A stretch of 64,000 bases of DNA, taken from the NCBI RefSeq assembly GCF_001667375.1, contig NZ_LZIN01000033.1:124001-188000 (forward strand). Reading direction: 5' to 3'. Position 1 is the stretch's first letter, and every line of letters starts with the position of its first letter. Made by a program: the position numbers and the translations under genes. The notes under the pieces are model-generated. The model was not told the origin of the DNA. It searched no databases and worked only from the letters and a program-made list of their open reading frames with translations. This stretch comes from Mycolicibacter sinensis (GTDB lineage: Bacteria > Actinomycetota > Actinomycetes > Mycobacteriales > Mycobacteriaceae). Positions 42,453 to 51,037 of the stretch are shown here, piece after piece.

Positions 42453-43820
42453 TCAGTCGAGAACGACGGCTTCCTTGCGCTCGGTGATCGGCAGCGCGCA
42501 CTGCTGCTCGTCGCAGATCCGCTGCAGGTTCTCCAAGGTCTCCTCCAGCCCCGGTCCGATCCGCTTGCCCGGGGTGAATGTCGCGGGCAGGTGCCGCATG
42601 CCCTGGATGACACCGATGGTGTCGTAGTGCACGGTGCCGTCCGGGTCGCAGCGGTAGTCGGGCATGCGGTCCAGGACCGCGGTCAGCATCGACTTGAACA
42701 CGGTGCGGGCCACGTTGGAGCCGATGCAGCGGTGCACACCGAGGCCGAAGCTGAAGTGCCGGTTCCCTTTACGATCCATGATGATGCTGTGGGGGTCCTC
42801 GAATATCGAAGGGTCGCGGTTGGCCATCGCCCAGGACAGCCAGAGTCGCTCGCCCTCCTTGAATGGGGTTCCCACCACCTCGACGTCTTCGGAGAAGGTG
42901 CGCCCGTCGCCGGCGGCGGGAGTGAAGTAACGCAGGAACTCCTCGGTGGCGGGGTCCAGCAGCGTGTCGCGTTTGGTGCTGAGCAGCTCTCGCTGGTCGG
43001 GATTCTCCGAGAGCCATTCCAGTGAGTGCGCGGTGAGCGCCGTCGTGGTGTCGAAACCACCGCCGATGACCAGCCCCACCATGCCGAGGGCATCGATGTC
43101 GGGAACCGGTTCGCCGTCGATCCGGGCGGTGGCTAGAGCATTGACGATGCCCGGGCGCGGGTTCTCTTTGATCTCAAAGTAATTGGTGAGGAGGTCGATG
43201 CCCATTTGCCGGTGCAGTTCGGCGACCCGCACCGAGTCGGGGTCGTGCTCGGGCGTGTAGACCGCCGCGTGGACCGGTTCGCAGTAGATCGTCCAGTTCT
43301 TCAGCGGGATGCCGAGCATCGCCAGCGTGAACACCGCGGGCGCGATGTTGGCCAGGTCATCGACGAAGTCGATGTGGCCTTCCTCGATCCTCTCGTTGAT
43401 ACAGGCGCGCACGATGTCGTCGATGAAGGGTTCCCAGCGTTTGATGGCGGCCGGGGACAGGTACGGGTTGACCACGTTGCGGTAGAAGCGGTGTTCCTCG
43501 CCGTCCATTTCCAGCATGCCGCCACGTACCCCGACGGCTCGTTTGGCCGGCGGGATGGAGATCCCTTTGTAGCCTTTGCGTTCGTTGTTGACGTCGTGGT
43601 CGTTGGAGACATGCGGGCACCGGGCCAGTTCGAAGACTTCCTGTGCGCCGGCCGCGACCCAGTGGCCGTCGTAGGTCTCGGTCCACGCCATCGGGCACTT
43701 GGCGTGCATCTCTTCGGTGATGGCCTGGAAGTTCAGCCGATACTCCGAGGTGTGCCGGTCGAAGTGGTAGGCCCGTTCCTTCTTGTGAGCACTGTTGGTG
43801 ACGGCTTCGTTGATGCTCAA
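42453..43820 (-). CDS. Cytochrome P450
   Basis: A 455-residue soluble P450, longer than most bacterial ones because of N- and C-terminal extensions. The I-helix GGGFDTTTAL is near 251, ExxR lies in EEFLRYF near 293, and the haem loop FGLGVHRCIG has its cysteine near 364. The start is TTG at 43820 behind GGGAG; the overlapping ATG runs into a stop. Its ferredoxin is encoded 19 bases upstream. It lies in the operon under operator site 7. Confidence 0.92.
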   Translation of the reverse strand: MSINEAVTNSAHKKERAYHFDRHTSEYRLNFQAITEEMHAKCPMAWTETYDGHWVAAGAQEVFELARCPHVSNDHDVNNERKGYKGISIPPAKRAVGVRGGMLEMDGEEHRFYRNVVNPYLSPAAIKRWEPFIDDIVRACINERIEEGHIDFVDDLANIAPAVFTLAMLGIPLKNWTIYCEPVHAAVYTPEHDPDSVRVAELHRQMGIDLLTNYFEIKENPRPGIVNALATARIDGEPVPDIDALGMVGLVIGGGFDTTTALTAHSLEWLSENPDQRELLSTKRDTLLDPATEEFLRYFTPAAGDGRTFSEDVEVVGTPFKEGERLWLSWAMANRDPSIFEDPHSIIMDRKGNRHFSFGLGVHRCIGSNVARTVFKSMLTAVLDRMPDYRCDPDGTVHYDTIGVIQGMRHLPATFTPGKRIGPGLEETLENLQRICDEQQCALPITERKEAVVLD

Positions 43821-43839
43821 GGCATTGTCTCCCTTGTTA

Positions 43840-44043
43840 CTAACTGTCGTCGTCGGTGAGGATGATGGCCTGCTCCGGGCATGACCGGACCGCTTCGCGT
43901 ACCAGGTCTTGCTGGTCGGCGGGGACGACCTCGTTTGCGGCCGTGGAGTGACCGTCGATGTCGTCGAGGTCGAAGGAATCCGGCGCGATCATCTTGCACA
44001 GGCCGTGGCCCTGACAGCGCTCCGGGTCAACCCAAACTTTCAT
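43840..44043 (-). CDS. 3Fe-4S ferredoxin, P450 partner
   Basis: A 67-residue ferredoxin with C-Q-G-H-G-L-C at about 10-16 and CP near 55, the His-type one-cluster form. The ATG at 44043 follows AGGAG. It is placed immediately upstream of the P450, so it is most likely that enzyme's redox partner. Confidence 0.9.
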   Translation of the reverse strand: MKVWVDPERCQGHGLCKMIAPDSFDLDDIDGHSTAANEVVPADQQDLVREAVRSCPEQAIILTDDDS

Positions 44044-44082
44044 GCTGCTCCTATCGAACGTGCCGAATTTTCCGGCGCCGCA

Positions 44083-44943
44083 TCAGACGTGGTAGTCGTA
44101 CCACTTGAGGTATCCGCCTGCGTCGACCCGCAACTGCATCCCGGTGACGTAGCGGGCCTCGTCGGAGGCGAGCCAGAGCACCGCGTTGGAGATGTCCTCG
44201 GGTTCGATGAACGGGACCTTCATCGCCTGCTGCACATAGAACACCGGTTCGGCGTCGGCACGGGTCGGGTGCTCCAGGTCGGGGCGGAAGGATCGGTACA
44301 TCGGCTCGCTCTGCAACATGTCGGTGTTGCAGTTGGTCGGGTGGATGACGTTGGCGCGGATACCGCGCACCGCCAGCTCGGTGGCCAGATCGTGAACGTA
44401 CTGCGCGATAAGGCGTTTGGAGGTCATGTAGGCCATGCCGCCCGGGTCGTTACCGGGATTGGCCTTCTGGTGGGCGTCCATCAACGCCGCCGCCGACGAG
44501 GTGGCGATGATCGACGCCCCCTCGCCCAGGTGGGGCAGTGCGACCTGGATGCCGTTGATGGTGCCGACCAGGTTGGTGTTGATGACGTCGATCCAGGCCT
44601 GCAGGGGCGGATTTCCCTTCATGCCGGCCACGCCGGCCTGCGCGACGACGATGTCGAGCTTGCCGAACTCGGCGATCCCGGCGTCCAGTGCGCTCTTCAG
44701 CGCTGCCGCGTCGCGCACGTCAGCCTGCGCGGTGACGATGCCGCGACCGGTCTTCTCGACCAGCTTGGCGGTCTCCTCGAGGTCTTCGGGCCGTGCCATC
44801 GGATAGCCGATCGTCTCGATGTCCTGGCACAGGTCGACGGCGATGATGTCGGCGCCCTCCTCGGCCAGCCGCAGCGCGTGGCTGCGGCCCTGCCCGCGGG
44901 CTGCCCCCGTGATGAATGCGACCTTTCCGGCAACGCGTCCCAC
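44083..44943 (-). CDS. Mycofactocin-coupled-type SDR oxidoreductase
   Basis: A 286-residue SDR of the subgroup linked to mycofactocin: AFITGAARGQGRSHALRLAE near 9-28, the characteristic long insertion after strand 2 (IIAVDLCQDIETIGYPM then ARPEDL), and Y-x3-K in YMTSK near 165. Members hold NAD tightly and pass electrons to mycofactocin, oxidising alcohols. The GTG at 44943 follows AAGGA. It is second in the operon behind operator site 7, between a FabG-like SDR and the ferredoxin-P450 pair. No mft biosynthesis genes lie in the window. Confidence 0.87.
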   Translation of the reverse strand: MGRVAGKVAFITGAARGQGRSHALRLAEEGADIIAVDLCQDIETIGYPMARPEDLEETAKLVEKTGRGIVTAQADVRDAAALKSALDAGIAEFGKLDIVVAQAGVAGMKGNPPLQAWIDVINTNLVGTINGIQVALPHLGEGASIIATSSAAALMDAHQKANPGNDPGGMAYMTSKRLIAQYVHDLATELAVRGIRANVIHPTNCNTDMLQSEPMYRSFRPDLEHPTRADAEPVFYVQQAMKVPFIEPEDISNAVLWLASDEARYVTGMQLRVDAGGYLKWYDYHV

Positions 44944-44984
44944 AGCTGTTCCTTTCGTTATCGAATGCCTCGGTGCGGCGAATG

Positions 44985-45707
44985 TCAGGTGTTGCGACCG
45001 CCGTTGACGCCCAGGATCTGCCCGGTGATGTAGCCGGCCTCCTCGGAGATCAGGAAGGCGCACGCCGCGGCGATGTCTTCGGGTCTGCCCATCCGGCGCA
45101 CGGGGGTCTTGGCGATGTTGTCCTCGATGTTGCCGAGGAATCCCTGGCGGTCGGCGTTGCGCAGCATCGGGGTGTCGATGAAGCCCGGCGGTACGGCGTT
45201 GACGGTGATGCCGCTCGGCCCGTACTCCAGCGCCAGGGTCTTGGTGAGTCCGTTCACCGCGGACTTGGCCGCGACGTAGTGCGCCATATAGGGGGTGCCG
45301 GAGTGTGTGCTCGATGAGGAGATGTTGACGATGCGTCCCCAGCCGGCCTCGACCATGTCGGGCAGCACCGCTTGGACGGTGTGGAAGACACCGTTGAGGT
45401 TGATGTCGATGATCTGCTGCCAGTCCTCGAAGCTGATGTGGCTGAACTTCTTGAAGCCGTCTTTTCCGGCGGCGTTGACCAGGATGGTGACCGGCCCCAG
45501 CTGTTTGCGGATCTGCGTCAAGGCAGCGTCGATCTGTCCGCGGTCGGTGACGTCGGCCGCGAAGGCCAGCTCCTCGTGATCATTCGGTTTCACATCGATG
45601 ACCGCCACCCGGTGCCCGTCGGCGCGCAAGCGGCTCACCACGGCCGCGCCGATGCCCGAGGCGCCCCCGGTCACTACGGCCGTTCTCACGAGGCCCGTCT
45701 CGCCCAC
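44985..45707 (-). CDS. Short-chain dehydrogenase/reductase (FabG-like)
   Basis: A 240-residue SDR: TGGASGIGAAV near 12-22, NAAG near 82, catalytic Ser in SSSSTHSG and Y-x3-K in YVAAK near 148. It resembles 3-oxoacyl reductases and 2-hydroxycyclohexane- or steroid-type dehydrogenases. The GTG at 45707 lies behind AAGGGG; a second GTG six codons on is possible. First gene of the operon, 24 bases from operator site 7. Confidence 0.87.
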   Translation of the reverse strand: MGETGLVRTAVVTGGASGIGAAVVSRLRADGHRVAVIDVKPNDHEELAFAADVTDRGQIDAALTQIRKQLGPVTILVNAAGKDGFKKFSHISFEDWQQIIDINLNGVFHTVQAVLPDMVEAGWGRIVNISSSSTHSGTPYMAHYVAAKSAVNGLTKTLALEYGPSGITVNAVPPGFIDTPMLRNADRQGFLGNIEDNIAKTPVRRMGRPEDIAAACAFLISEEAGYITGQILGVNGGRNT

Positions 45708-45730
45708 AAAGAATCCCCTTTCCAAGATGT

Positions 45731-45745
45731 GAGAATCGTACTCTC
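45731..45745. promoter_or_regulatory. Palindromic operator, site 7 (one mismatch)
   Basis: GAGAAT-CGT-ACTCTC differs at a single base of the right half. It lies 24 bases upstream of the SDR gene (start 45707), in the 218-base divergent region shared with the aldehyde dehydrogenase/mce operon. Confidence 0.75.
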
Positions 45746-45895
45746 GTACAACTGTTTCTGGCAAGGCTCGGACGAACCGGCTCCCAGCAGGGATGATGCG
45801 GAATCGCGGTGCTGAGGTGTCGCCCCGAGATAGGGCTGACAGGATTCCGACTCCGCTTGAGTTCTCCCTGGCGAGATGTATGATTCGCCGCACAT

Positions 45896-45910
45896 GAGAA
45901 TGTAGTTATC
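45896..45910. promoter_or_regulatory. Palindromic operator, site 8 (two mismatches)
   Basis: GAGAAT-GTA-GTTATC has a perfect left half and two changes in the right. It lies 15 bases before the aldehyde dehydrogenase ATG (45926) and partly precedes its GGGAGG ribosome site. Position at the head of the mce-bearing operon supports function. Expected affinity is lower than at the perfect sites. Confidence 0.55.
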
Positions 45911-45925
45911 CGGCGGGAGGCTTGC

Positions 45926-47434
45926 ATGGGTTCGCAGGAAACGGCAGCGACCATCGCCGACGGCGGTGCGCAGGCCACCGAGCAGGTTGCCGCCCGGCAA
46001 CTGCTGATCGACGGCAAGCTGGTGGGCGCCGACCGTACCTTCGCATCGCTCAACCCGGCTACCGGTGAGGTCCTGGGCTACGCGCCGGACGCCGCGGTGG
46101 CGCAGGCCACCGCAGCCGTCGCGGCGGCGCGGCGGGCCTTCGACACCGGTGACTGGGCCACCGACACCGCGCTGCGGATCCGCTGCCTGGATCAACTGCA
46201 CAAGGCTCTGGTCGAGCACCGCGACGAACTCGCCGCGCTCACCATCGCCGAGGTCGGAGCCACGGCGGCGCTGACCCAGGGCGCTCAGCTGGATCAGCCG
46301 ATCGCGATCGTGCGCTACTACGCCGACCTGCTCCGCGACTATCCGATGACCGAAGACCTCGGCAACGTCGAGAGTCGCGGGATGCTGCACCACCGCTGGG
46401 TGGAGAAAGAAGCCGCCGGCGTCGTCGCCGCGATCATCGCCTACAACTACCCCAACCAGCTGGCGCTGGCGAAGCTGGCCCCCGCGCTGGCCGCCGGCTG
46501 CACCCTGGTGCTCAAGGCCGCCCCCGACACCCCACTGGTGACGTTGGCGCTCGGGGAGCTCATCGCCAACCACACCGACATCCCGGCCGGCGTCGTCAAT
46601 GTGCTCAGCTCGTCAGACGCGCAGGTCGGCGCGGTGCTGACCACCGACCCAGACGTCGACATGGTCACCTTCACCGGATCCACCCCCACCGGGCGGGCGA
46701 TCATGGCCGCCGCCAGCGAGACCCTCAAGCGGGTCTTCCTCGAACTCGGCGGCAAGTCCGCGGCGATCGTGCTCGACGACGCCGACTTCAACATGGCCGC
46801 GGTCTTCGCCTCGTTCTCGATGGTCACCCACGCCGGCCAGGGCTGTGCCCTGACGTCGCGGCTGCTGGTGCCCAACTCCCATCACGACGAGATCGTCGAG
46901 TTGATCAAGACCAACTTCTCCCACGTGCGCTACGGCGACCCGACGGATCCGAAGACCTACATGGGCCCGCTGATCAGTGCCAAGCAGCGCGACAAGGTCG
47001 ACGGCATGGTGCAGCGCGCGGTCGCCGCGGGAGCCACCCTGGTGACAGGTGGCGAAAAGGTCGACCCCGGCTTCTTCTACACCCCGACGCTGCTCACAGG
47101 AGTCGACCCGGACAGCGAGATCGCCCAGGAAGAAGTCTTCGGGCCGGTGCTGACGGTGATCGGCTACGACGATGACGACGACGCGGTGCGGATCGCCAAC
47201 AACTCGATCTACGGGCTGTCCGGCGCGGTCTTCGGCAGCCAGGACCGGGCGGTGGCGCTGGCCCGGCGGATCCGCACCGGAACGTTCTCCATCAACGGCG
47301 GCAACTACTTCAGTCCCGACGCCCCGTTCGGGGGATACAAGCAGTCCGGCATCGGCCGGGAGATGGGCGTCGCCGGCCTGGAGGAATTCCTGGAGAGCAA
47401 GACCTTCGCCGCGCCCGTGGGAGCCGCCGAATGA
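45926..47434 (+). CDS. Aldehyde dehydrogenase (NAD(P)+)
   Basis: A 502-residue aldehyde dehydrogenase: FTGSTPTGRAI near 249, catalytic Glu in LELGGKSA near 272, catalytic Cys in HAGQGCALTS near 307, and EEVFGPV near 400. The ATG has GGGAGG seven bases upstream. First gene of the long operon that continues through the CoA-transferase and thiolase to mceA-F. It would convert a P450/SDR-derived aldehyde to the acid that the CoA-transferase then activates. Confidence 0.92.
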   Translation: MGSQETAATIADGGAQATEQVAARQLLIDGKLVGADRTFASLNPATGEVLGYAPDAAVAQATAAVAAARRAFDTGDWATDTALRIRCLDQLHKALVEHRDELAALTIAEVGATAALTQGAQLDQPIAIVRYYADLLRDYPMTEDLGNVESRGMLHHRWVEKEAAGVVAAIIAYNYPNQLALAKLAPALAAGCTLVLKAAPDTPLVTLALGELIANHTDIPAGVVNVLSSSDAQVGAVLTTDPDVDMVTFTGSTPTGRAIMAAASETLKRVFLELGGKSAAIVLDDADFNMAAVFASFSMVTHAGQGCALTSRLLVPNSHHDEIVELIKTNFSHVRYGDPTDPKTYMGPLISAKQRDKVDGMVQRAVAAGATLVTGGEKVDPGFFYTPTLLTGVDPDSEIAQEEVFGPVLTVIGYDDDDDAVRIANNSIYGLSGAVFGSQDRAVALARRIRTGTFSINGGNYFSPDAPFGGYKQSGIGREMGVAGLEEFLESKTFAAPVGAAE

Positions 47435-48636
47435 GGCCGCTGGAGGGCATCCGGGTGCTCGAGGTCGCGATGTACGGCTTCGTCCCGTCGGCCGGTGCGG
47501 TGCTGGCCGAATGGGGCGCGGAGGTCATCAAGGTCGAGCACGCGGTCACCGGGGATCCGCAGCGCGGGCTGCGCCAGACCGGCATGCTGCGCGTCGAGGG
47601 CGACCCCAACCCCAACATCGAGCACGCCAACCGCGGCAAGCGCAGCATCGGCCTGGACGTGTCGATACCGCAAGGCCGCGAAGTGTTGCTCGAATTAGCA
47701 AAGCGGGCAGACGTTTTCCTGACCAGTTTCCTTCCCGGCCACCGCAAGAAGTTCGCCATGGACGTCGAGGACATCCGTGCGGTCAACCCGAAGATCATCT
47801 ACGCCCGCGGCAGCGCGCTGGGCCCCCGCGGCCTCGAATCGGAAAAGGGCGGCTACGACATGACCGCCTTCTGGTGTCGCGCCGGTACCGCGGCCACCAT
47901 CACCCCGCCCGGTATCGAGGGCATGATCGCACCGCCGGGGCCCGCCTACGGCGACACCATCTCCGGCACCAACCTGGCCGGCGGTATCGCGGCGGCACTG
48001 TTCAAGCGTGAGCGCACCGGTGAGCCCTCGGTCGTCGACGTCTCACTGCTGGGCAGCGGCCTGTGGGCGATGGGCCACACCGTCGCCTTGACCAGTCATC
48101 TGGGCGAGCGTCTGGTCCAACAGCCGCCCGGTGTGCACGGCTCGCCGATCAACCCGCTGGTCGGGGTCTACGCGACCGCCGACGAGCGCTACATCTCGTT
48201 TGTCATGATGCAGCCCACCAAGTTCTGGGCCGACGTGTGCCAACACATGGAACTCGACGCCTACATCGACGATCCGCGGTTCGCCACCGCGCAGTCGTTC
48301 GCCGAGCACACCCCGGCGGCCGTGGAGATCCTGCGCCAGGCGATGGCCAAGCGGACGCTGCCCGAGTGGAGTGAGCGCTTCGCCACCCTGGCCGGCCCGT
48401 GGGCGCCGGTCCAGGACACCCTGCAGGCCGCCCAGGACGCGCAGATCCGCGCCAACGACTACATCGTGCAGGCCGGCGAGCTCGAGTTGGTCGCCAACCC
48501 GGTCCAATTCGACGTCACCGCCGCGGAAACCGGCCCGGCCCCCGGCTTCGCCGAGCAGACCGACGAGATCCTGACCGACCTCGGGCTGGACTGGGACCGC
48601 ATCATCGAGCTGAAGACCGTCGGCGCGGTCACCTGA
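47431..48636 (+). CDS. Class III (CaiB/BaiF) acyl-CoA transferase
   Basis: A 401-residue family III CoA-transferase. It starts with the typical PLEGIRVLEVAMYGFVPSAG, has VIKVEH near 33 and the catalytic Asp in GGYDMTAFW near 149. It moves CoA from a donor thioester to a carboxylic acid. Overlap of 4 bases with the aldehyde dehydrogenase gene links acid formation and activation. BaiF-type enzymes act on bile acids, but the substrate here is not determined. Confidence 0.9.
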   Translation: MRPLEGIRVLEVAMYGFVPSAGAVLAEWGAEVIKVEHAVTGDPQRGLRQTGMLRVEGDPNPNIEHANRGKRSIGLDVSIPQGREVLLELAKRADVFLTSFLPGHRKKFAMDVEDIRAVNPKIIYARGSALGPRGLESEKGGYDMTAFWCRAGTAATITPPGIEGMIAPPGPAYGDTISGTNLAGGIAAALFKRERTGEPSVVDVSLLGSGLWAMGHTVALTSHLGERLVQQPPGVHGSPINPLVGVYATADERYISFVMMQPTKFWADVCQHMELDAYIDDPRFATAQSFAEHTPAAVEILRQAMAKRTLPEWSERFATLAGPWAPVQDTLQAAQDAQIRANDYIVQAGELELVANPVQFDVTAAETGPAPGFAEQTDEILTDLGLDWDRIIELKTVGAVT

Positions 48637-48652
48637 GAAGTCTGGGGTCGCG

Positions 48653-49855
48653 ATGCCGCACGTAGCTTCAATTGGCACCTACCTGCCGTGCTGGGGAACC
48701 CCCCTGCGGCGGCTGGCCGGTGACGACGAGGACGCCATCACTTTGGCTGTCGAGGCCGGCCGCGCCGCGCTGGCCGCCGGCGGTGCGGTTGAACGGCTCG
48801 TGGTCGTGAGCCGCGATCTTCCGCTGACCGAGAGCAGCAACGCCGCGGTGCTGCTGGCGGGGCTGGGACTGGATCCGGAACTGGAAGTGGTCGAACGACT
48901 CGGTGGTGCGCCCGCCGCACTCGATGCGTTGAGCTCGGCCCGGCCGCGGACCCTGGTCATCGGCGTGGATCTGGATCCGAGCGGCGCGGTCGCGGTCCTG
49001 ACCGCCGACGACGGCCTGCGCATCCGCACCGCGGCCCGGATCGCGCGCAGCCTGCCGGTGCGTACCCGCAATGCGGTCGGGGTGGTGCACGACTATGGCG
49101 ACCCGCGGCTGCTGCACGAGCGCGGGGTGGTGACATCGCTGGCCCAGGCCTGGGCCGACACCCCGGTGATGCTGGCCGGTGTCGAGCACGAGCGCGCGGT
49201 CGCCCTGTGCAGCGGCGAGCCCGCAGCGCTGCCGACGACCGGCGCCAGCTCGGGGCTGTTCGCGTTGGCGGCGCTGGCCGAGACCCAGACCGAGGGACCG
49301 CTGGTCGCCGTCGAGCAGGCCAACCTGTCCGGTATCAATGTGGCCGGCGGCGAGGTCGCGGTGCACCGTCACGAACCGGTGGCCCGGCCGGTACCGCCGA
49401 GCGTGATGACGCCGGGAGCGGACCTGCCGATCTCACTGGCGGCCTACGAGCGGGCCTTCGAGGCCAAGGTGCGCTGGGAGGCGGGCAAGCACCCCGACAG
49501 CGACGAACTCGACTTCCCGCCCCGCTACCGGGTCGGCGACGACAGCACGCTGAGCACCGACTACGAGCTGGTGGAACTACCGCGCACCGGCACCGTCTAC
49601 ACCGAGGTCAGCGTGCACCTGCCGGTGCCCGGCCTGCGGACGCCCTACTCGCTGGTGATCGTCGAACTCGACGACGTGGCGGTCCGTGCGCTGGTGAAAG
49701 TGACCGGAGCCCCGGCCGGCAGCGCCTGGATCGGCGACCGCGGCCGGCTGGTGCTGCGCCGGATCGCGGTGCGCTCCGGGGTGCCCGACTACGGCTACGC
49801 CTTCGAACCCTTCGACCCGGCGGATCAACCCGAGGCGGTCGCATGCGGCGCGTAG
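48653..49855 (+). CDS. HMGS/thiolase-fold plus DUF35-like protein
   Basis: A 400-residue two-part protein. Residues about 1-245 resemble the HMG-CoA synthase/thiolase fold (IGTYLPCWGTPL at the start, TGASSGLFALAAL near 196). Residues about 255-400 resemble a DUF35 OB fold (FPPRYRVGD, then GTVYTEVSVHLPVPGLRTPYSLVIVEL), without the zinc-ribbon cysteines. DUF35 proteins act as partners of SCP2-thiolases; the next gene is one and overlaps by 13 bases. Likely it forms a complex needed for C-C cleavage or condensation. Confidence 0.78.
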   Translation: MPHVASIGTYLPCWGTPLRRLAGDDEDAITLAVEAGRAALAAGGAVERLVVVSRDLPLTESSNAAVLLAGLGLDPELEVVERLGGAPAALDALSSARPRTLVIGVDLDPSGAVAVLTADDGLRIRTAARIARSLPVRTRNAVGVVHDYGDPRLLHERGVVTSLAQAWADTPVMLAGVEHERAVALCSGEPAALPTTGASSGLFALAALAETQTEGPLVAVEQANLSGINVAGGEVAVHRHEPVARPVPPSVMTPGADLPISLAAYERAFEAKVRWEAGKHPDSDELDFPPRYRVGDDSTLSTDYELVELPRTGTVYTEVSVHLPVPGLRTPYSLVIVELDDVAVRALVKVTGAPAGSAWIGDRGRLVLRRIAVRSGVPDYGYAFEPFDPADQPEAVACGA

Positions 49856-51015
49856 GAATCGTCGGCGCCGGTATGACGCCATTTCGGGAGCATTTCGCGC
49901 TGGGCATCAAGGACCTGTTGCCGATGGCCTTCGCCGAGTGCGCCGCCACCGTCGACAAGGGCCTGCAAAAGACCGATGTGCAGGCGGCCTGGTTCGGGGC
50001 GCTGGGCACCACCGACGGGTTTCCGTCCGGGATCCTGGCCGACACCCTCGGGCTGCCGGAGCTGCCGGTGACCCGGGTGGAGAACTCCTGCGCCACCGGC
50101 AACGACGCGGTCCGCAACGCACTGTTCGCGGTCGCCTCCGGGGCGATCGACGTCGCGCTGGTCATCGGCGCGGACAAGCTACGCGAGATCGCCACCAAGG
50201 ACATGCTGTGGGCCTGGGAGGGGGCGGTGCGCGACATGGCGTGGGATTACCCGCTCGGCCTGGTCGCCCCCGCCGGCTTCGCCCTGCATCTGCAGCGTTA
50301 CCTGCACGAATCGCCCGCCACCCGGGAACATCTGGCGATGGTGGCGGTGAAGAACCACCGGCACGGGGTGGCCAACCCCAAGGCCCGGCTGCGCTTCGAG
50401 ATCACCCTGGAACAAGCCCTCGATGCGCCCACGGTGGTGTCGCCGTTCGGTGTCTTTGACTGCGCGCCGCAGAGCGACGGCGCCGCGGCGCTGGTGCTGG
50501 CCGCCGAGGACGTGGTCGACCGCTTCACCGATCGGCCGGTGTGGATCCGCGGCGTCGGCCTGGGGCTGGACTCGGTGATGCATCAGCACAAGCGCGACAT
50601 GACCACGTTTCCAGCGACGGTGCGCGCCGCCAAGCAGGCGTTCGCCATGGCCGGATTGACGCCGGCCGACATCGACGTCGCCGAGGTGCACGACTACTTC
50701 ACCGGGGTGGAGCTGATCAGCTACGAAGATCTCGGCTTCGCCGACCGGTTCGAGGCTTACAAGCTGCTGGAAACCGAGGCGACCAGCGCCGGGGGCGCGC
50801 TGCCGGTGAACCCCAGCGGAGGCTTGAAGTGCAAAGGCCACCCGCCGGGTGCCACCGGTGTGGGACAGTGCGTAGAACTCTTCGAGCAGTTGCGCGGTAC
50901 AGCGGTCAATCAAGTCGATGGCGCCCGGATTGGCTTGGCGCACAACATCGGGGGGCCGACTGCGGTATCGGCGGTCACCATCGTGGAAAGGGGCGGCGGC
51001 GATGGATCACGCTGA
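49843..51015 (+). CDS. SCP2-type thiolase/lipid-transfer protein
   Basis: A 390-residue SCP2-thiolase-like enzyme. It keeps nucleophile Cys in ENSCATGNDA near 86, HDYF near 285 and His in KCKGHPPGATG near 334, so classical thiolysis is possible. This differs from the Cys-less fusion at 23277-24950. The ATG lies inside the end of the DUF35-like gene. It is the last enzyme gene before the mce genes, 21 bases upstream of mceA. Confidence 0.87.
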   Translation: MRRVGIVGAGMTPFREHFALGIKDLLPMAFAECAATVDKGLQKTDVQAAWFGALGTTDGFPSGILADTLGLPELPVTRVENSCATGNDAVRNALFAVASGAIDVALVIGADKLREIATKDMLWAWEGAVRDMAWDYPLGLVAPAGFALHLQRYLHESPATREHLAMVAVKNHRHGVANPKARLRFEITLEQALDAPTVVSPFGVFDCAPQSDGAAALVLAAEDVVDRFTDRPVWIRGVGLGLDSVMHQHKRDMTTFPATVRAAKQAFAMAGLTPADIDVAEVHDYFTGVELISYEDLGFADRFEAYKLLETEATSAGGALPVNPSGGLKCKGHPPGATGVGQCVELFEQLRGTAVNQVDGARIGLAHNIGGPTAVSAVTIVERGGGDGSR

Positions 51016-51037
51016 CGTCGCGGTGGCGGCGGCCTAA
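51002..51037 (+). CDS. Putative 11-codon micro-ORF coupling thiolase and mceA
   Basis: ATG at 51002 follows AAAGGGG by six bases and encodes MDHADVAVAAA. Its TAA overlaps the mceA ATG by one base (TAATG), while mceA itself has a poor ribosome site. This looks like a translational coupler. Chance cannot be excluded for so short a frame. Confidence 0.3.
   Translation: MDHADVAVAAA

Noticed and set aside
49207..51015. Long + strand frame extending upstream of the thiolase start
   Set aside because: The upstream 212 codons are an out-of-frame reading of the DUF35-like gene. The thiolase family N-terminus begins at the ATG at 49843.
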